64,000 nt of DNA, taken from contig NZ_LMRP01000001.1 of the NCBI RefSeq assembly GCF_001426185.1, positions 1,032,765-1,096,764 of the forward strand, given 5' to 3'. The stretch comes from Rhodococcus sp. Leaf247. GTDB lineage: Bacteria; Actinomycetota; Actinomycetes; Mycobacteriales; Mycobacteriaceae. Position numbers and translations under genes: made by a program. Below the pieces are notes generated by a model. That model was not told the DNA's origin. It searched no databases and was given only the letters and a program-made list of their open reading frames with translations. Each line of letters starts with the position of its first letter. Position 1 is the first letter of the stretch. Of the stretch, positions 33,025 through 41,235 are shown one piece after another.

Positions 33025-33068
33025 ACGACAGCACCCCACACGTCCGAGGACGTATGGGGTGCTGTCGT
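33025..33068 (-). terminator. Hairpin between the two chorismate mutase genes
   Basis: ACGACAGCACCCCA (33025-33038) pairs exactly with TGGGGTGCTGTCGT (33055-33068), and ACGTCC with GGACGT inside, leaving a GA loop and one C-A mismatch. It follows the stop of copy 2 and precedes the promoter region of copy 1, so it likely ends the copy 2 transcript. No T-run follows. Confidence 0.65.
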
Positions 33069-33088
33069 GAGAGCGGGTGGGTGGGAGG

Positions 33089-33397
33089 TCAGTGAGCCAT
33101 GCGGCCGCGGCCCATGCGCAGGAGGAGCATCCCGAGGGTGCGGCCTTCCTGACCCAGGTCGCCGAAGCGCTGGAGAGCGGACATCTCGCGAACGTTGGAC
33201 GCCGACCGGCCCTGCGCGGCCTGGGCGAGTCCGACGGTGCGTGCGACCTCGTTGCGACGCTCGACTGCCGCGAGGATCGTGGCGTCGAGGCGCTCGATCT
33301 CGTCATGCATCGCGTCGATCTCGTGCTCGGCGGCGGTGACGTCCGCGTCATCGGTGCGAGTGAAGGATGCGGCGGCGAAGTCGATTGATGCGCTCAT
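33089..33397 (-). CDS. Chorismate mutase, AroQ type, copy 2
   Basis: The 102-residue paralogue is identical to copy 1 except at residues 18, 22, 25, 50 and the last three (GRGRMAH versus GRGRIGQ). In the mycobacterial enzyme the C-terminal tail moves when DAHP synthase binds, so this tail difference may matter for partner choice. Both copies keep the REM motif and the LLLRMGRGR helix, so both are probably active. It has its own upstream region and a terminator after it, so it may be expressed independently. Confidence 0.85.
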   Translation of the reverse strand: MSASIDFAAASFTRTDDADVTAAEHEIDAMHDEIERLDATILAAVERRNEVARTVGLAQAAQGRSASNVREMSALQRFGDLGQEGRTLGMLLLRMGRGRMAH

Positions 33398-33775
33398 GAC
33401 TACTACGTCGCACGGGGCTCCGATTCCGTTACGCACACTCTCGAGTATTTTTTTCGAGCGCTGAAACCGCTGGTAAGCGCATCGAAGAGTCTGCAGAACC
33501 GGATCCATGGCTACCCGCGTTCTGGGAACCGCGCACCCGCTCCCCTTCCAGCAAGGCTCACCGGTTGCAACCAGAGCAAGTTGCTGGAACCGGAGCACGT
33601 ACGTCGATCACCACCACCACACCGCTACCTGCAACGGTTTCGGCAACCTGCAACGGCTACAACCGACGCAGGTTGCCGGAACCGTTGTGGGAACGCCCAA
33701 GCCCAAGCCCCACCCCCACGTTTCGAGGCACCGGCCACGGGTAGAGCGAGGTACGTCACAACAGAGGAGATTCTC
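33398..33775. other. Hairpin-rich noncoding stretch
   Basis: No coding sequence is supported in these 378 bases. They hold a T-run (CTCGAGTATTTTTTTCGAG near 33440-33460) and, from 33516 to 33687, three hairpins built from related words (GGTTGC, GCAACC, GGAACCG). The next gene starts at 33776 with an AGGAG ribosome site. A structured leader or small RNA is possible. Confidence 0.55.
33561..33687. repeat. Inverted and direct repeats of GTTGC-GGAACCG words
   Basis: Arms 33632-33651 and 33668-33687 pair over 20 bases with one mismatch around a 16-base loop. A second hairpin spans 33561-33593 (CCGGTT...AACCGG with GCAAC...GTTGC inside), and a third, smaller one is at 33516-33533. The word GTTGC(T/C)GGAACCG occurs directly at 33580 and 33673. 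Confidence 0.6.
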
Positions 33776-34324
33776 ATGGCACGTGCCACCCTTGCCCACC
33801 TGCTTCACGACGTCGGGATCGCTACCTGGTTCGGTGGAACGCTCGCGAATGCTGTCGCCCTCAACAAGGCTGCGTCGAGCGCGGACACCGCCGGTTCGAC
33901 GGGCGCCGTCGCCAACAAAGGGTGGGATCGCTGGACGCCGGTCAACGCTGCGGCGATCGGGGTTCACCTCGCCGGCGCGGCCGCGCTGCTGAAGAACGAC
34001 TACGGCCGGATGAAGACGCAGGACGGTGTCGCCACGATGGCCGTCGCCAAGACCACCCTCACGGCTGCCGCGCTGGCAGTCACCGGGTACAGCCGTCTTC
34101 TGGGTCAGACCATCTCGAGGGAAGGGTCGGTTCCGGCAGCCGACGGCACCACGCCCACGGCGTCGACTCCGCCTCACGTGGCTGCGGCGCAGAAGAAGTT
34201 GCAAGCTCTGCAGTGGGTCGTCCCGGCACTGACCGGCGGGATCGTTGCCGTCTCCGCGTACGCGAGCGAGCAGTTCCGTCCGGAGGAAGTGACGAAGGGC
34301 GTGCTGTCCCGCGTCATCGGCTGA
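33776..34324 (+). CDS. Conserved small membrane protein of unknown function
   Basis: The 182-residue protein has four hydrophobic segments (LHDVGIATWFGGTLANAVAL; VNAAAIGVHLAGAAALL; AVAKTTLTAAALAVTGYSRLLG; LQWVVPALTGGIVAVSAYASEQ) separated by charged or Thr/Ala-rich loops. An AGGAG site lies 8 bases before the ATG. No family is recognised. The long structured leader suggests post-transcriptional control. It may belong to a stress set with its neighbours; that is inference. Confidence 0.7.
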   Translation: MARATLAHLLHDVGIATWFGGTLANAVALNKAASSADTAGSTGAVANKGWDRWTPVNAAAIGVHLAGAAALLKNDYGRMKTQDGVATMAVAKTTLTAAALAVTGYSRLLGQTISREGSVPAADGTTPTASTPPHVAAAQKKLQALQWVVPALTGGIVAVSAYASEQFRPEEVTKGVLSRVIG

Positions 34325-34342
34325 GCCGCCGCACCCGGACGG

Positions 34343-34368
34343 CCCCGGCACCGAACTCGGTGTCGGGG
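34343..34368. terminator. Hairpin between convergent genes
   Basis: CCCCGGCACCGA and TCGGTGTCGGGG pair over 12 bases with one G-U wobble and a 2-base loop. It lies between the stops at 34324 and 34372 and probably ends both transcripts. Confidence 0.65.
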
Positions 34369-34371
34369 TCG

Positions 34372-34818
34372 TCAGTCGGTCAACCAGATGAATCCGTCTA
34401 GCACCTCGACGGCGTAGGTGGACAGCGTCGCGATCCGTCCGACGGCGGTCACTGCGGCCGAGTAGGGCGGGAAGCCGAACACGACGCCCTTCGGCCCGCT
34501 GCGCATCGATCCGTCCGTCACGTCGAACTCCGCTCGATGCCACGGGCACTGCAGGCACCCGTCGTCCGTGACGATTCCCCGGCCGAGTTTCCCGAACTGG
34601 TGTCGGCACACGTTGCTCACCGCGAACGGGGTGTCGTCGGGAAGCATGCCGACGGCGATGACTCCGTGCTCGTCGGTACGAACTTCCGTCACCCGCCGCT
34701 CACCGAGGTCGTCGATGCCGACCAACCGTCGACCGACCGCCTGCACGGTGTCGTTGTGGAAGACCGGAGGAATCAGGCCGCGACGCTGGGAACCACCGCG
34801 TCCGTGCGCTTCGCTCAT
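34372..34818 (-). CDS. Rieske 2Fe-2S protein
   Basis: The 148-residue protein contains one Rieske domain with the ligand pairs CRH (in SNVCRHQFG) and CPWH (in CLQCPWHRAEF), spaced as in ferredoxin-type Rieske proteins. It begins at 34818 (MSEAHGRGG); the earlier frame is rejected. It likely carries electrons to an oxygenase or reductase not encoded nearby. There is no signal peptide, so it acts in the cytoplasm. Confidence 0.88.
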   Translation of the reverse strand: MSEAHGRGGSQRRGLIPPVFHNDTVQAVGRRLVGIDDLGERRVTEVRTDEHGVIAVGMLPDDTPFAVSNVCRHQFGKLGRGIVTDDGCLQCPWHRAEFDVTDGSMRSGPKGVVFGFPPYSAAVTAVGRIATLSTYAVEVLDGFIWLTD

Positions 34819-34924
34819 GACCCGGACATACCCTGGCCCTCCGGTCCTAAGCGTGCGAGGTTTGCCCGTTCCACGTTCGGGCACTACCGCGGAGCCCTGT
34901 CGGAGCTCTCGGAGTGGAGATCAC

Positions 34925-36145
34925 GTGGCACGACAACCGGACGACGGTGCCGACAGCGACGCCGGTGCCGATCAGTCCACTCCCCTGCTCGAACCGCCGA
35001 AGCTGCGTCTCGAGGACGACCGGGTCGCGACCAGGTTGGAGCTCTTCTTCGACCTGGCGTACGTCCTGGTCGTCCACCAGCTCGCGCTCGCACTGAAGGA
35101 CGATCTGCGATGGCAGGGAGTCGCGGAGTTCGCCGGGCTGTTCGCCGTCACGTGGTGGTCGTGGGTGACCCCCACGCTGTACGCGAACCGGTTCGACACC
35201 AACGACGTGCTCTACCGGTTGCTCGAGCTTGCTGCCACCTTCGCCGTGGCGGTGATGGCCGCCAGCGCGGCGACGGCGGTGGGCAGCGACGGAACCGTCG
35301 CGTTCGGTGTCGGGTACATCGCCACGCGGGTGATCCTCGCTCTCCTGTACCTGCGCGCGCGGCGTCACATTCCCGATGTACGCGTCACGGTCGATCTCTA
35401 CCTCGCGGCGACGGTCGTCAGCGCCGTGATCTGGGCACTGTCGTTGCTCACTCCGTCACCGGTCACCTACATCCTGTGGGCGGTGGGGATCGCCATCGAA
35501 GCCGCGGCGCCGTTCGCCGCGACCCGGTGGGGCCCGGACGTGCCGCTGCACCTCGAACACCTGCCGGAACGCTTCGGACTGTTCGTCATTCTCGTCCTCG
35601 GCGAGTCCATCTCCGCGGTGGTGCTCGGGATGCACGACACGCACTGGGCGTTCTCCTCGGTGGCGGTGGCGGCCCTGGGCTTCACCATCGCGTCGGCCGT
35701 GTGGTGGATGTACTTCGACATCGGTGGTGCCGAGGCGAAGACGGAGATCCAGGACGACGACCGCGCCGTCGGCAGTGGTCGCGCCGACGGATACGTCTGC
35801 GGACACCTCCCCCTCACCCTGGGCGTGGCACTTCTCGGCGTCGGAATCCAGCAGTACGTCCTGCACCCGGTGGGCGAGCTGACCGACACCGGACGCTGGG
35901 TACTGTGCGGCGGAGTCGCACTGTTCGTCACCGGGGTCTGCGCCATTCTCGGATGGAGTTCCGGCCATTGGCGGACGGTCTTCCCGTGGCCGGCGCTGGC
36001 CATTCCCGTCGTCATCGTGGTCGGCTTCGTCGACACCAGACTTCCCTTCGCCTCCGCAATTGTCCTGGCTGTGGGGGCGATCGCGGCGGTCGTCACCGGC
36101 GTCGTGCGTCGGCGCCGCAGTCCGGTCGACACCACCGAAAACTGA
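34925..36145 (+). CDS. LtrA (low temperature requirement A) family membrane protein
   Basis: Start is GTG 34925. The 406-residue protein has the LtrA signature RLELFFDLAYVLVVHQLA near residue 40, WWSWVTPTLYANRFD, and about eleven hydrophobic helices, with FGLFVILVLGESISAVV in the second half. LtrA proteins are integral membrane proteins of unclear biochemical role, linked to cold growth in Listeria. The C terminus is a short basic tail. It is followed by a leaderless GAF-ANTAR gene. Confidence 0.87.
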   Translation: MARQPDDGADSDAGADQSTPLLEPPKLRLEDDRVATRLELFFDLAYVLVVHQLALALKDDLRWQGVAEFAGLFAVTWWSWVTPTLYANRFDTNDVLYRLLELAATFAVAVMAASAATAVGSDGTVAFGVGYIATRVILALLYLRARRHIPDVRVTVDLYLAATVVSAVIWALSLLTPSPVTYILWAVGIAIEAAAPFAATRWGPDVPLHLEHLPERFGLFVILVLGESISAVVLGMHDTHWAFSSVAVAALGFTIASAVWWMYFDIGGAEAKTEIQDDDRAVGSGRADGYVCGHLPLTLGVALLGVGIQQYVLHPVGELTDTGRWVLCGGVALFVTGVCAILGWSSGHWRTVFPWPALAIPVVIVVGFVDTRLPFASAIVLAVGAIAAVVTGVVRRRRSPVDTTEN

Positions 36146-36226
36146 CGCAACACCCTTTTCGAGCCATTCTTCGACGTGGTTCGGAGGCGCTTCGACGTTG
36201 CGGTTCGGTAGGTCGGTTCGATCGGT

Positions 36227-36232
36227 CATAAT
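36227..36232 (+). promoter_or_regulatory. -10 element of the GAF-ANTAR gene, leaderless
   Basis: CATAAT, one base from TATAAT, stands 7 bases before the ATG at 36240, so the message should begin at the start codon. Confidence 0.5.
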
Positions 36233-36239
36233 CAGTGAC

Positions 36240-37025
36240 ATGCATGCAGATGATGCACGCGCTGCGGTCGCCGACTCGCAGCTCGAGGCACCCGTCCCGG
36301 TCGTGCGCTGGGGTCGTCCCGAACAGGGCGCCGACCTTCGCGACGCCCTGGGCGGACAGATCGACAGCGACGAGCAGCTCGCGCGGGCGCTTCGTACCCT
36401 CGTGGGCCTCGCTCACAAGACCATCGACGGTGCCGCGAGTTGCGGAATCTCGGTCTCGGTATCGGGTCGCTCGTTCACCGCGGCGCACAGTGACGCCCGC
36501 ACCCTGATCGTGGACACCGAACAGTACGAAGCCGGTGACGGTCCGTGCCTGCACTCGGCCCGCACCGGAACCGTCGTGCGCGTCGATGCCATCGACGCCG
36601 AGAAGCGGTGGCCGGTATTCGCCGCGTCCGCGCGCAGCGAGAACATCCGGTCGTTCCTCGCAGCACCGCTGCACACACCGGAGACGCGCTTCGGATCTCT
36701 CAACCTGTACGGTGAGGCACCCTCGGCATTCACCGACGCCGACGTCGACACCGCGCTGGCGCTGACCGACGCCCTCTCGCACGCCGTCGGGCACTACCAG
36801 CGATTCGATCGACTCCTGGACCAATACAACGGGTTACGCCTCGCACTGGAACACCGGGCTCCCATCGAGCAGGCGAAAGGCATGCTGATGGCTGTCCACC
36901 GCATCGATGCCGACGCCGCCTTCGACATGCTCGCGACTCGTTCACAGCACGAGAATCGAAAGCTCCGTGACATAGCCGCCGACGTCATCACCGACATCGT
37001 CGGACGGCCCACCGCAGGGGAGTGA
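36240..37025 (+). CDS. GAF-ANTAR antitermination regulator
   Basis: The 261-residue protein has a GAF sensor domain (about 40-185: GAASCGISVSVSGRSFTAAHSD, YEAGDGPCLHSARTG, SFLAAPLHTPETRFGSLNLYG) and a C-terminal ANTAR helix set (ALEHRAPIEQAKGMLMAVHRIDADAAFDML cut here at two blocks). ANTAR domains bind paired hairpins in RNA and stop termination. Its targets may be distant; no ANTAR double hairpin was confirmed here. The last four bases overlap an alternative start of the next gene. Confidence 0.88.
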   Translation: MHADDARAAVADSQLEAPVPVVRWGRPEQGADLRDALGGQIDSDEQLARALRTLVGLAHKTIDGAASCGISVSVSGRSFTAAHSDARTLIVDTEQYEAGDGPCLHSARTGTVVRVDAIDAEKRWPVFAASARSENIRSFLAAPLHTPETRFGSLNLYGEAPSAFTDADVDTALALTDALSHAVGHYQRFDRLLDQYNGLRLALEHRAPIEQAKGMLMAVHRIDADAAFDMLATRSQHENRKLRDIAADVITDIVGRPTAGE

Positions 37026-37072
37026 CCGGCCGACCCTTGCCTCGGACACCGATCGACGGGTCGAATGGCACC

Positions 37073-38293
37073 ATGGATTCCTGGCTGGACAGCTCTACCC
37101 ACACGACGTGGCTCGATTCGCAGACCCGCGCTCTGCTGAACTTCGGTCGCCGGGTCGCCGACCCTCGTGGCGGGGCCGGCTGGCTCACCGACGACGGATC
37201 GATCGATCCTGCCCAGCCGATCCATACCTACGTCACGGCTCGGATGACCCACGTCTACGCACTGGGAAGCCTGCTCGGGATTCCGGGAGCGCGTCCGATC
37301 GCCGAGCAGTGCATGGACGGGCTGCGCACGCTGCTGCACGACGACGATGCGGGCGGATGGTTCTCGTCGGCGGACGGTTCCGGCGAGCACGGCGACGGTA
37401 AGTCCTGCTACGAGCACGCATTCGTGCTCCTCGCCGCGTCGTCGGCAGTTCAGGCGGGAATCGCGGGAGCCGACGCTTTCTTCGCCGAGGCGCAGCAGGT
37501 GTTCCTGGACAGGTTCTGGAGTGAATCGGACGGCCTGTGTATCGACATGTGGGACACCGCGTTCACCGCGCCCGACGACTACCGAGGGCTGAACGCCAAC
37601 ATGCACGCGGTCGAGGCGATGCTGGCGGCGGCATCCGCGTCGGGTGACGCCGACTGGATCTCGCGGAGTGAACGCGTGTGCCACTTCGTCGTGGAGTCCT
37701 CGAAGGACCGTGCGTGGCGTATCCCCGAGCACTACGACGCGACATGGCAGCCGGATCTCGATCTGAACCGCGACCAGCCGAGTCACCCGTTCAAGCCGTT
37801 CGGCGCCACCGTCGGTCACGGATTCGAGTGGGCCAGATTGATGCTGCACACGGAGGCGGCGCGCGATTCCACCAGCGACTGGTTGCTCGATGCTGCCCGG
37901 AACCTGTTCCATCGGGCTGCTGCCGACGGGTGGTCCGTCGACGGCGCACCAGGATTCGTCTACACGACGGACTGGGACGGCGAACCTGTCGTCCGCGACA
38001 GGATGCATTGGGTCGCCGCGGAAGCCATCGCGGCGGCCGCAGCGCTGTACCGCAGAACGGGCGATCGGATGTACGCCGATCACTACCGCCGGTGGTGGGA
38101 CTATGTCGCCACCGTGATGATCGATCCGGTGGACGGTTCGTGGAGGCATCAACTCGACGAGCGGAACGAGCCGACCGACACCGTGTGGTCGGGTAGGCCC
38201 GATCTCTACCACGCGATCCAGGCGACCTTGATTCCTCGCCTTCCGCTCTACCCGATGATCGCAACTGCGGTGGCCGACGGACGTGTGCGCTGA
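37073..38293 (+). CDS. AGE-family sugar isomerase/epimerase (mannose isomerase-like)
   Basis: The protein (406 residues from ATG 37073) is an (alpha/alpha)6 barrel of the N-acylglucosamine 2-epimerase/YihS family: FGRRVADP, HTYVTARMTHVYAL, CYEHAFVLLAAS, NANMHAVEAMLAA, HGFEWARLML, RMHWVAAEAIAAAAAL, and GRPDLYHAIQA. The spaced His and Glu residues that do aldose-ketose exchange are present. D-mannose isomerase is the closest match by pattern. GTG 37022, overlapping the upstream stop (GTGA), would add 17 residues and is also possible; either way it is an operon with the ANTAR gene. Confidence 0.83.
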   Translation: MDSWLDSSTHTTWLDSQTRALLNFGRRVADPRGGAGWLTDDGSIDPAQPIHTYVTARMTHVYALGSLLGIPGARPIAEQCMDGLRTLLHDDDAGGWFSSADGSGEHGDGKSCYEHAFVLLAASSAVQAGIAGADAFFAEAQQVFLDRFWSESDGLCIDMWDTAFTAPDDYRGLNANMHAVEAMLAAASASGDADWISRSERVCHFVVESSKDRAWRIPEHYDATWQPDLDLNRDQPSHPFKPFGATVGHGFEWARLMLHTEAARDSTSDWLLDAARNLFHRAAADGWSVDGAPGFVYTTDWDGEPVVRDRMHWVAAEAIAAAAALYRRTGDRMYADHYRRWWDYVATVMIDPVDGSWRHQLDERNEPTDTVWSGRPDLYHAIQATLIPRLPLYPMIATAVADGRVR

Positions 38294-38321
38294 GCGGCCG
38301 GCCGCGGAACTTCCACCGTCG

Positions 38322-39185
38322 TCATAACGTCGACCGCGACGACACCGCTGCCTCCTCGTGTCCGGGCGTCTGCTCGTCGGCAGCGCGGACCAGATGGTGA
38401 CGACCCATCGGAAGCATCAAGGGTGTACCGGAGACGGGGTCGGTGATGATGCGACAGTCGAGGCCGAAGACAGCCCGCACACATGACTCCGTCAGAACGT
38501 CCGCCGGCGTTCCGGCAGCGTGAATGGTGCCCTCCGACAGCGCGATCAGATGGTCGGAGTAGCGCGCCGCCAGATTCAGGTCGTGCAACACCATGACGAT
38601 GGTCGTTCCCCGCGCAGCGTTCAGATCTGTCAACAGATCGAGCACCTCGACCTGGTGGCTGACGTCCAGGAATGTCGTGGGCTCGTCGAGCAGGAGAAGA
38701 TCCGTGTGCTGCGCCAGCGCCATGGCGATCCAGACACGTTGACGCTGACCGCCGGACAATTCGTCCACGGTCCGATCGGCAAGGTCGGCGGTGCGTGTCA
38801 TGTCCAGCGCATCGGCGACCGCGATGTCGTCGGCGGTGTTCCAGCGAGAGAAGGCCGACTTGTGCGGATGCCGCCCCCGACCGACCAGGTCGGCGACGGT
38901 GATCCCCTCGGGCGCGAGGGGCGACTGCGGAAGCAACCCCAGTGTACGAGCAAGGTGCTTGGCCGGGGTGCGGTGGACGTCGCGTCCGTCCAACAACACC
39001 CGACCGCCACTGGGCTTCAGAAGTCTCGACATCGATCGCAGCAGGGTCGACTTCCCACATGCGTTGGCACCCACGATCGAGGTCACGCGGCCCGGCAGGA
39101 TGTCGAGGTCCAAGCCGTCGATGACAGTGCGATCTCCGTACCCGAGAACGAGATCGTGCATCGTGAGGGTGTGGTCGGTGGTCAT
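38322..39185 (-). CDS. Siderophore ABC importer, ATPase
   Basis: The 287-residue FepC/FecE-type ATPase has Walker A (IVGANACGKSTLLRS), signature LSGGQRQRVWIAMAL, Walker B (LLLLDEPTTFLD) and the switch His (VMVLHDLNLAARYS). It drives uptake of ferric siderophore with the two permeases and lipoprotein upstream. The ATG overlaps the stop of the permease gene, completing a four-gene operon. Its C-terminal tail (about 30 residues) is longer than usual. Confidence 0.93.
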   Translation of the reverse strand: MTTDHTLTMHDLVLGYGDRTVIDGLDLDILPGRVTSIVGANACGKSTLLRSMSRLLKPSGGRVLLDGRDVHRTPAKHLARTLGLLPQSPLAPEGITVADLVGRGRHPHKSAFSRWNTADDIAVADALDMTRTADLADRTVDELSGGQRQRVWIAMALAQHTDLLLLDEPTTFLDVSHQVEVLDLLTDLNAARGTTIVMVLHDLNLAARYSDHLIALSEGTIHAAGTPADVLTESCVRAVFGLDCRIITDPVSGTPLMLPMGRHHLVRAADEQTPGHEEAAVSSRSTL

Positions 39186-40213
39186 ATGGATCCTCCCGCG
39201 CGATTGCTGCGGACGATGAGATAGATGAGGTACGGAGCGCCCAGGATCCCGGTCACGATGCCCACGGGATACCGGGTCCCGAAGGCGTATTGGCCACAGA
39301 AGTCCGCCGCCAGGACCAACAGGGCGCCGACGAGAGCGGACGGGACCAGCAAGGATCCGGCCGGGCCCACGATGCGTGCGGCGATCGGTCCGGACAGGAA
39401 CGCGACGAAGGCCACGGGTCCTGCTGCCGCAGTGGCGAACGCGATGAGGCCGACTGCGCTGACGATGACGACCAGTCGAGTGCGGTTCACCCGCACGCCC
39501 AGCGCCGGCGCCATGTCCTCGCCCAGTCGGGTGACGGCCAGGTCGCGGCTCCTGCTCATCAGGACGGGCGCGAGAAGGACGAACGGCACGATGACGGTGA
39601 CGACGTTCGACCATGTCGCACCGTTGATGCTGCCGGTGAGCCACCGGGAGGCTTCCTGCAGATCCCACTGAGCCGCACGCGAGAGCACGTACGCGGTGAC
39701 ACTGTCGAGCATGGCCGCGATACCGATGCCGACGAGGATCAGTCGCGTCCCGACGACTCCGTCCTTGAACGACAGCACGTACACCGCGACGGCGACGACG
39801 AGTCCGCCGACGACAGCGAACACCGAGACCTGTGTGGCACCCAGGGACAGCGTGATGATGGCGAATGCCGCTGCGGCGCTTGCCCCGGCGCTGATGCCGA
39901 TGATGTCGGGACTGGCGAGCGGATTGCGCAGCATGGTCTGGAACGCCACTCCCGCCATCCCGAAACACAGTCCCGCGACCGCTGCCAGAACCGTGCGAGG
40001 CAGTCGCAACCTGCCGACCGTGTACGACGCACCGGGCACGTCCTGGCCGAGGATCACGCGGACGACGTCGTCCAGCGGGTAGTAGGTGCGTCCCACCGTG
40101 AGGCTGACGACTGCGATGGCGACGACGAGTACAGCGAGAACGGCGAGAGATGTTCGGCGACGCGTCGACCGACTACGGCGGCCTGCCACGACACGCTCGA
40201 GTGTCGTCGTCAC
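39182..40213 (-). CDS. Siderophore ABC importer, FecCD permease 2
   Basis: GTG at 40213 overlaps the previous stop. The 343-residue permease has about ten membrane helices and FecCD motifs: RLPRTVLAAVAGLCFGMAGVAFQ, NPLASPDIIGISAGASAAA, GPVAFVAFLSGPIAARIVG and the C-terminal GTRYPVGIVTGILGAPYLIYLI. It forms a heterodimer with the adjacent permease. A basic N terminus (RRSRSTRRRTS) precedes the first helix. Confidence 0.93.
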   Translation of the reverse strand: MTTTLERVVAGRRSRSTRRRTSLAVLAVLVVAIAVVSLTVGRTYYPLDDVVRVILGQDVPGASYTVGRLRLPRTVLAAVAGLCFGMAGVAFQTMLRNPLASPDIIGISAGASAAAAFAIITLSLGATQVSVFAVVGGLVVAVAVYVLSFKDGVVGTRLILVGIGIAAMLDSVTAYVLSRAAQWDLQEASRWLTGSINGATWSNVVTVIVPFVLLAPVLMSRSRDLAVTRLGEDMAPALGVRVNRTRLVVIVSAVGLIAFATAAAGPVAFVAFLSGPIAARIVGPAGSLLVPSALVGALLVLAADFCGQYAFGTRYPVGIVTGILGAPYLIYLIVRSNRAGGSI

Positions 40214-41235
40214 AGCGCACTCACCCTCCGTCGACGGACGATCGCGATGAAGAACGGGGCACCGAGGAGCGCGGTGATGATGCCGACGTCTATCTCGGCG
40301 GGCCTGGCGACGATGCGACCTGCCACGTCCGCGACGGTCAGCAGCACCGCGCCTCCCACCGCGCAGTACGGGAGCAACCATCGGTGGTCGACTCCGACGA
40401 GCAGCCGGAACACATGTGGCACAACAAGTCCGACGAATCCGATAGGTCCCGCCACGGCCGTCACGGCGCCGCACAGGACGACTGCCCCGAGAGCGGAGGT
40501 CGCGCGCACCAGAGCCACGCGCTCCCCAAGTCCCGCGGCGAGATCGTCGCCCAGAGCCAGCGAGTTGAGCGACCGTGCCGATGCCAGACACAGCGCTCCG
40601 CCGACGATCAGGAACGGCAGGATCATCGACGTCCGCTCGAAGGTGGCTCCGCCGACTCCCCCCACGAGCCACGACCTGATGCCACCGGCGAGGTCGCTAC
40701 GCGGTAGCGCAACGGCGCTGACGAACGACACCAAGGCCGCCGACGTCGCCGCGCCGGCGAGCGCCAGCTTCAATGGCGACGCCCCACCGCGGCCGAGAGA
40801 GCCGACGGCATAGACGAATACGGCGGTCACACCGGCTCCGGAGATCGCGACCCAGAGATAGCTGGTCGCGGACGACAGAGAGAAGAACACCAGTCCCGTG
40901 ACCACGGCGAGCGACGCACCCATGTTGACTCCGAGAATTCCGGGGTCCGCCAACGGGTTCCGGGTGACGCCCTGCATGACGGCGCCCGACACTGCCAGGG
41001 CTGCGCCGGCGAGCACCGCCAGCAGCGTCCGCGGAAGACGCGTCGCCACCGCAGCTCGGTCGAATCCTTCCGTCGATCCACCGAGTGCGGCGACGACGTC
41101 GTCGATACCCACATCGCGGGAGCCGATGGTCACCGACAGGAACACCGCGACGGCCAGCGCACCGACGGCGGCGAGCAGCCCGGCGCCGCGCGCCCATGTC
41201 GCGGACGACGGTGCCGGCCCGACGACCGATGTCAC
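40210..41235 (-). CDS. Siderophore ABC importer, FecCD permease 1
   Basis: GTG at 41235 overlaps the stop of the binding-protein gene (GTGA). The 341-residue permease shows RLPRTLLAVLAGAALAVSGAVMQ, NPLADPGILGVNMGASLAV, GPIGFVGLVVPHVFRLLVG and a final GIITALLGAPFFIAIV, the standard FecCD set. With permease 2 it makes the membrane channel of the iron importer. Confidence 0.93.
   Translation of the reverse strand: MTSVVGPAPSSATWARGAGLLAAVGALAVAVFLSVTIGSRDVGIDDVVAALGGSTEGFDRAAVATRLPRTLLAVLAGAALAVSGAVMQGVTRNPLADPGILGVNMGASLAVVTGLVFFSLSSATSYLWVAISGAGVTAVFVYAVGSLGRGGASPLKLALAGAATSAALVSFVSAVALPRSDLAGGIRSWLVGGVGGATFERTSMILPFLIVGGALCLASARSLNSLALGDDLAAGLGERVALVRATSALGAVVLCGAVTAVAGPIGFVGLVVPHVFRLLVGVDHRWLLPYCAVGGAVLLTVADVAGRIVARPAEIDVGIITALLGAPFFIAIVRRRRVSAL

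Noticed and set aside
32626..33351. 241-codon frame spanning both chorismate mutase genes
   Set aside because: It joins copy 1 in frame to copy 2 out of frame; the ATG at 32934 is the true start.
33398..33775. CRISPR array
   Set aside because: Repeats are inverted and irregular, with no spacers of fixed length and no cas genes.
33507..33992. 161-codon frame across the hairpin-rich region
   Set aside because: It reads through the repeats and into the membrane-protein gene out of frame; no coding features.
34537..36231. 564-codon plus-strand frame rich in Arg and Pro
   Set aside because: It is a shifted reading of the LtrA gene and the reverse of the Rieske gene; composition is typical of high-GC shadows.
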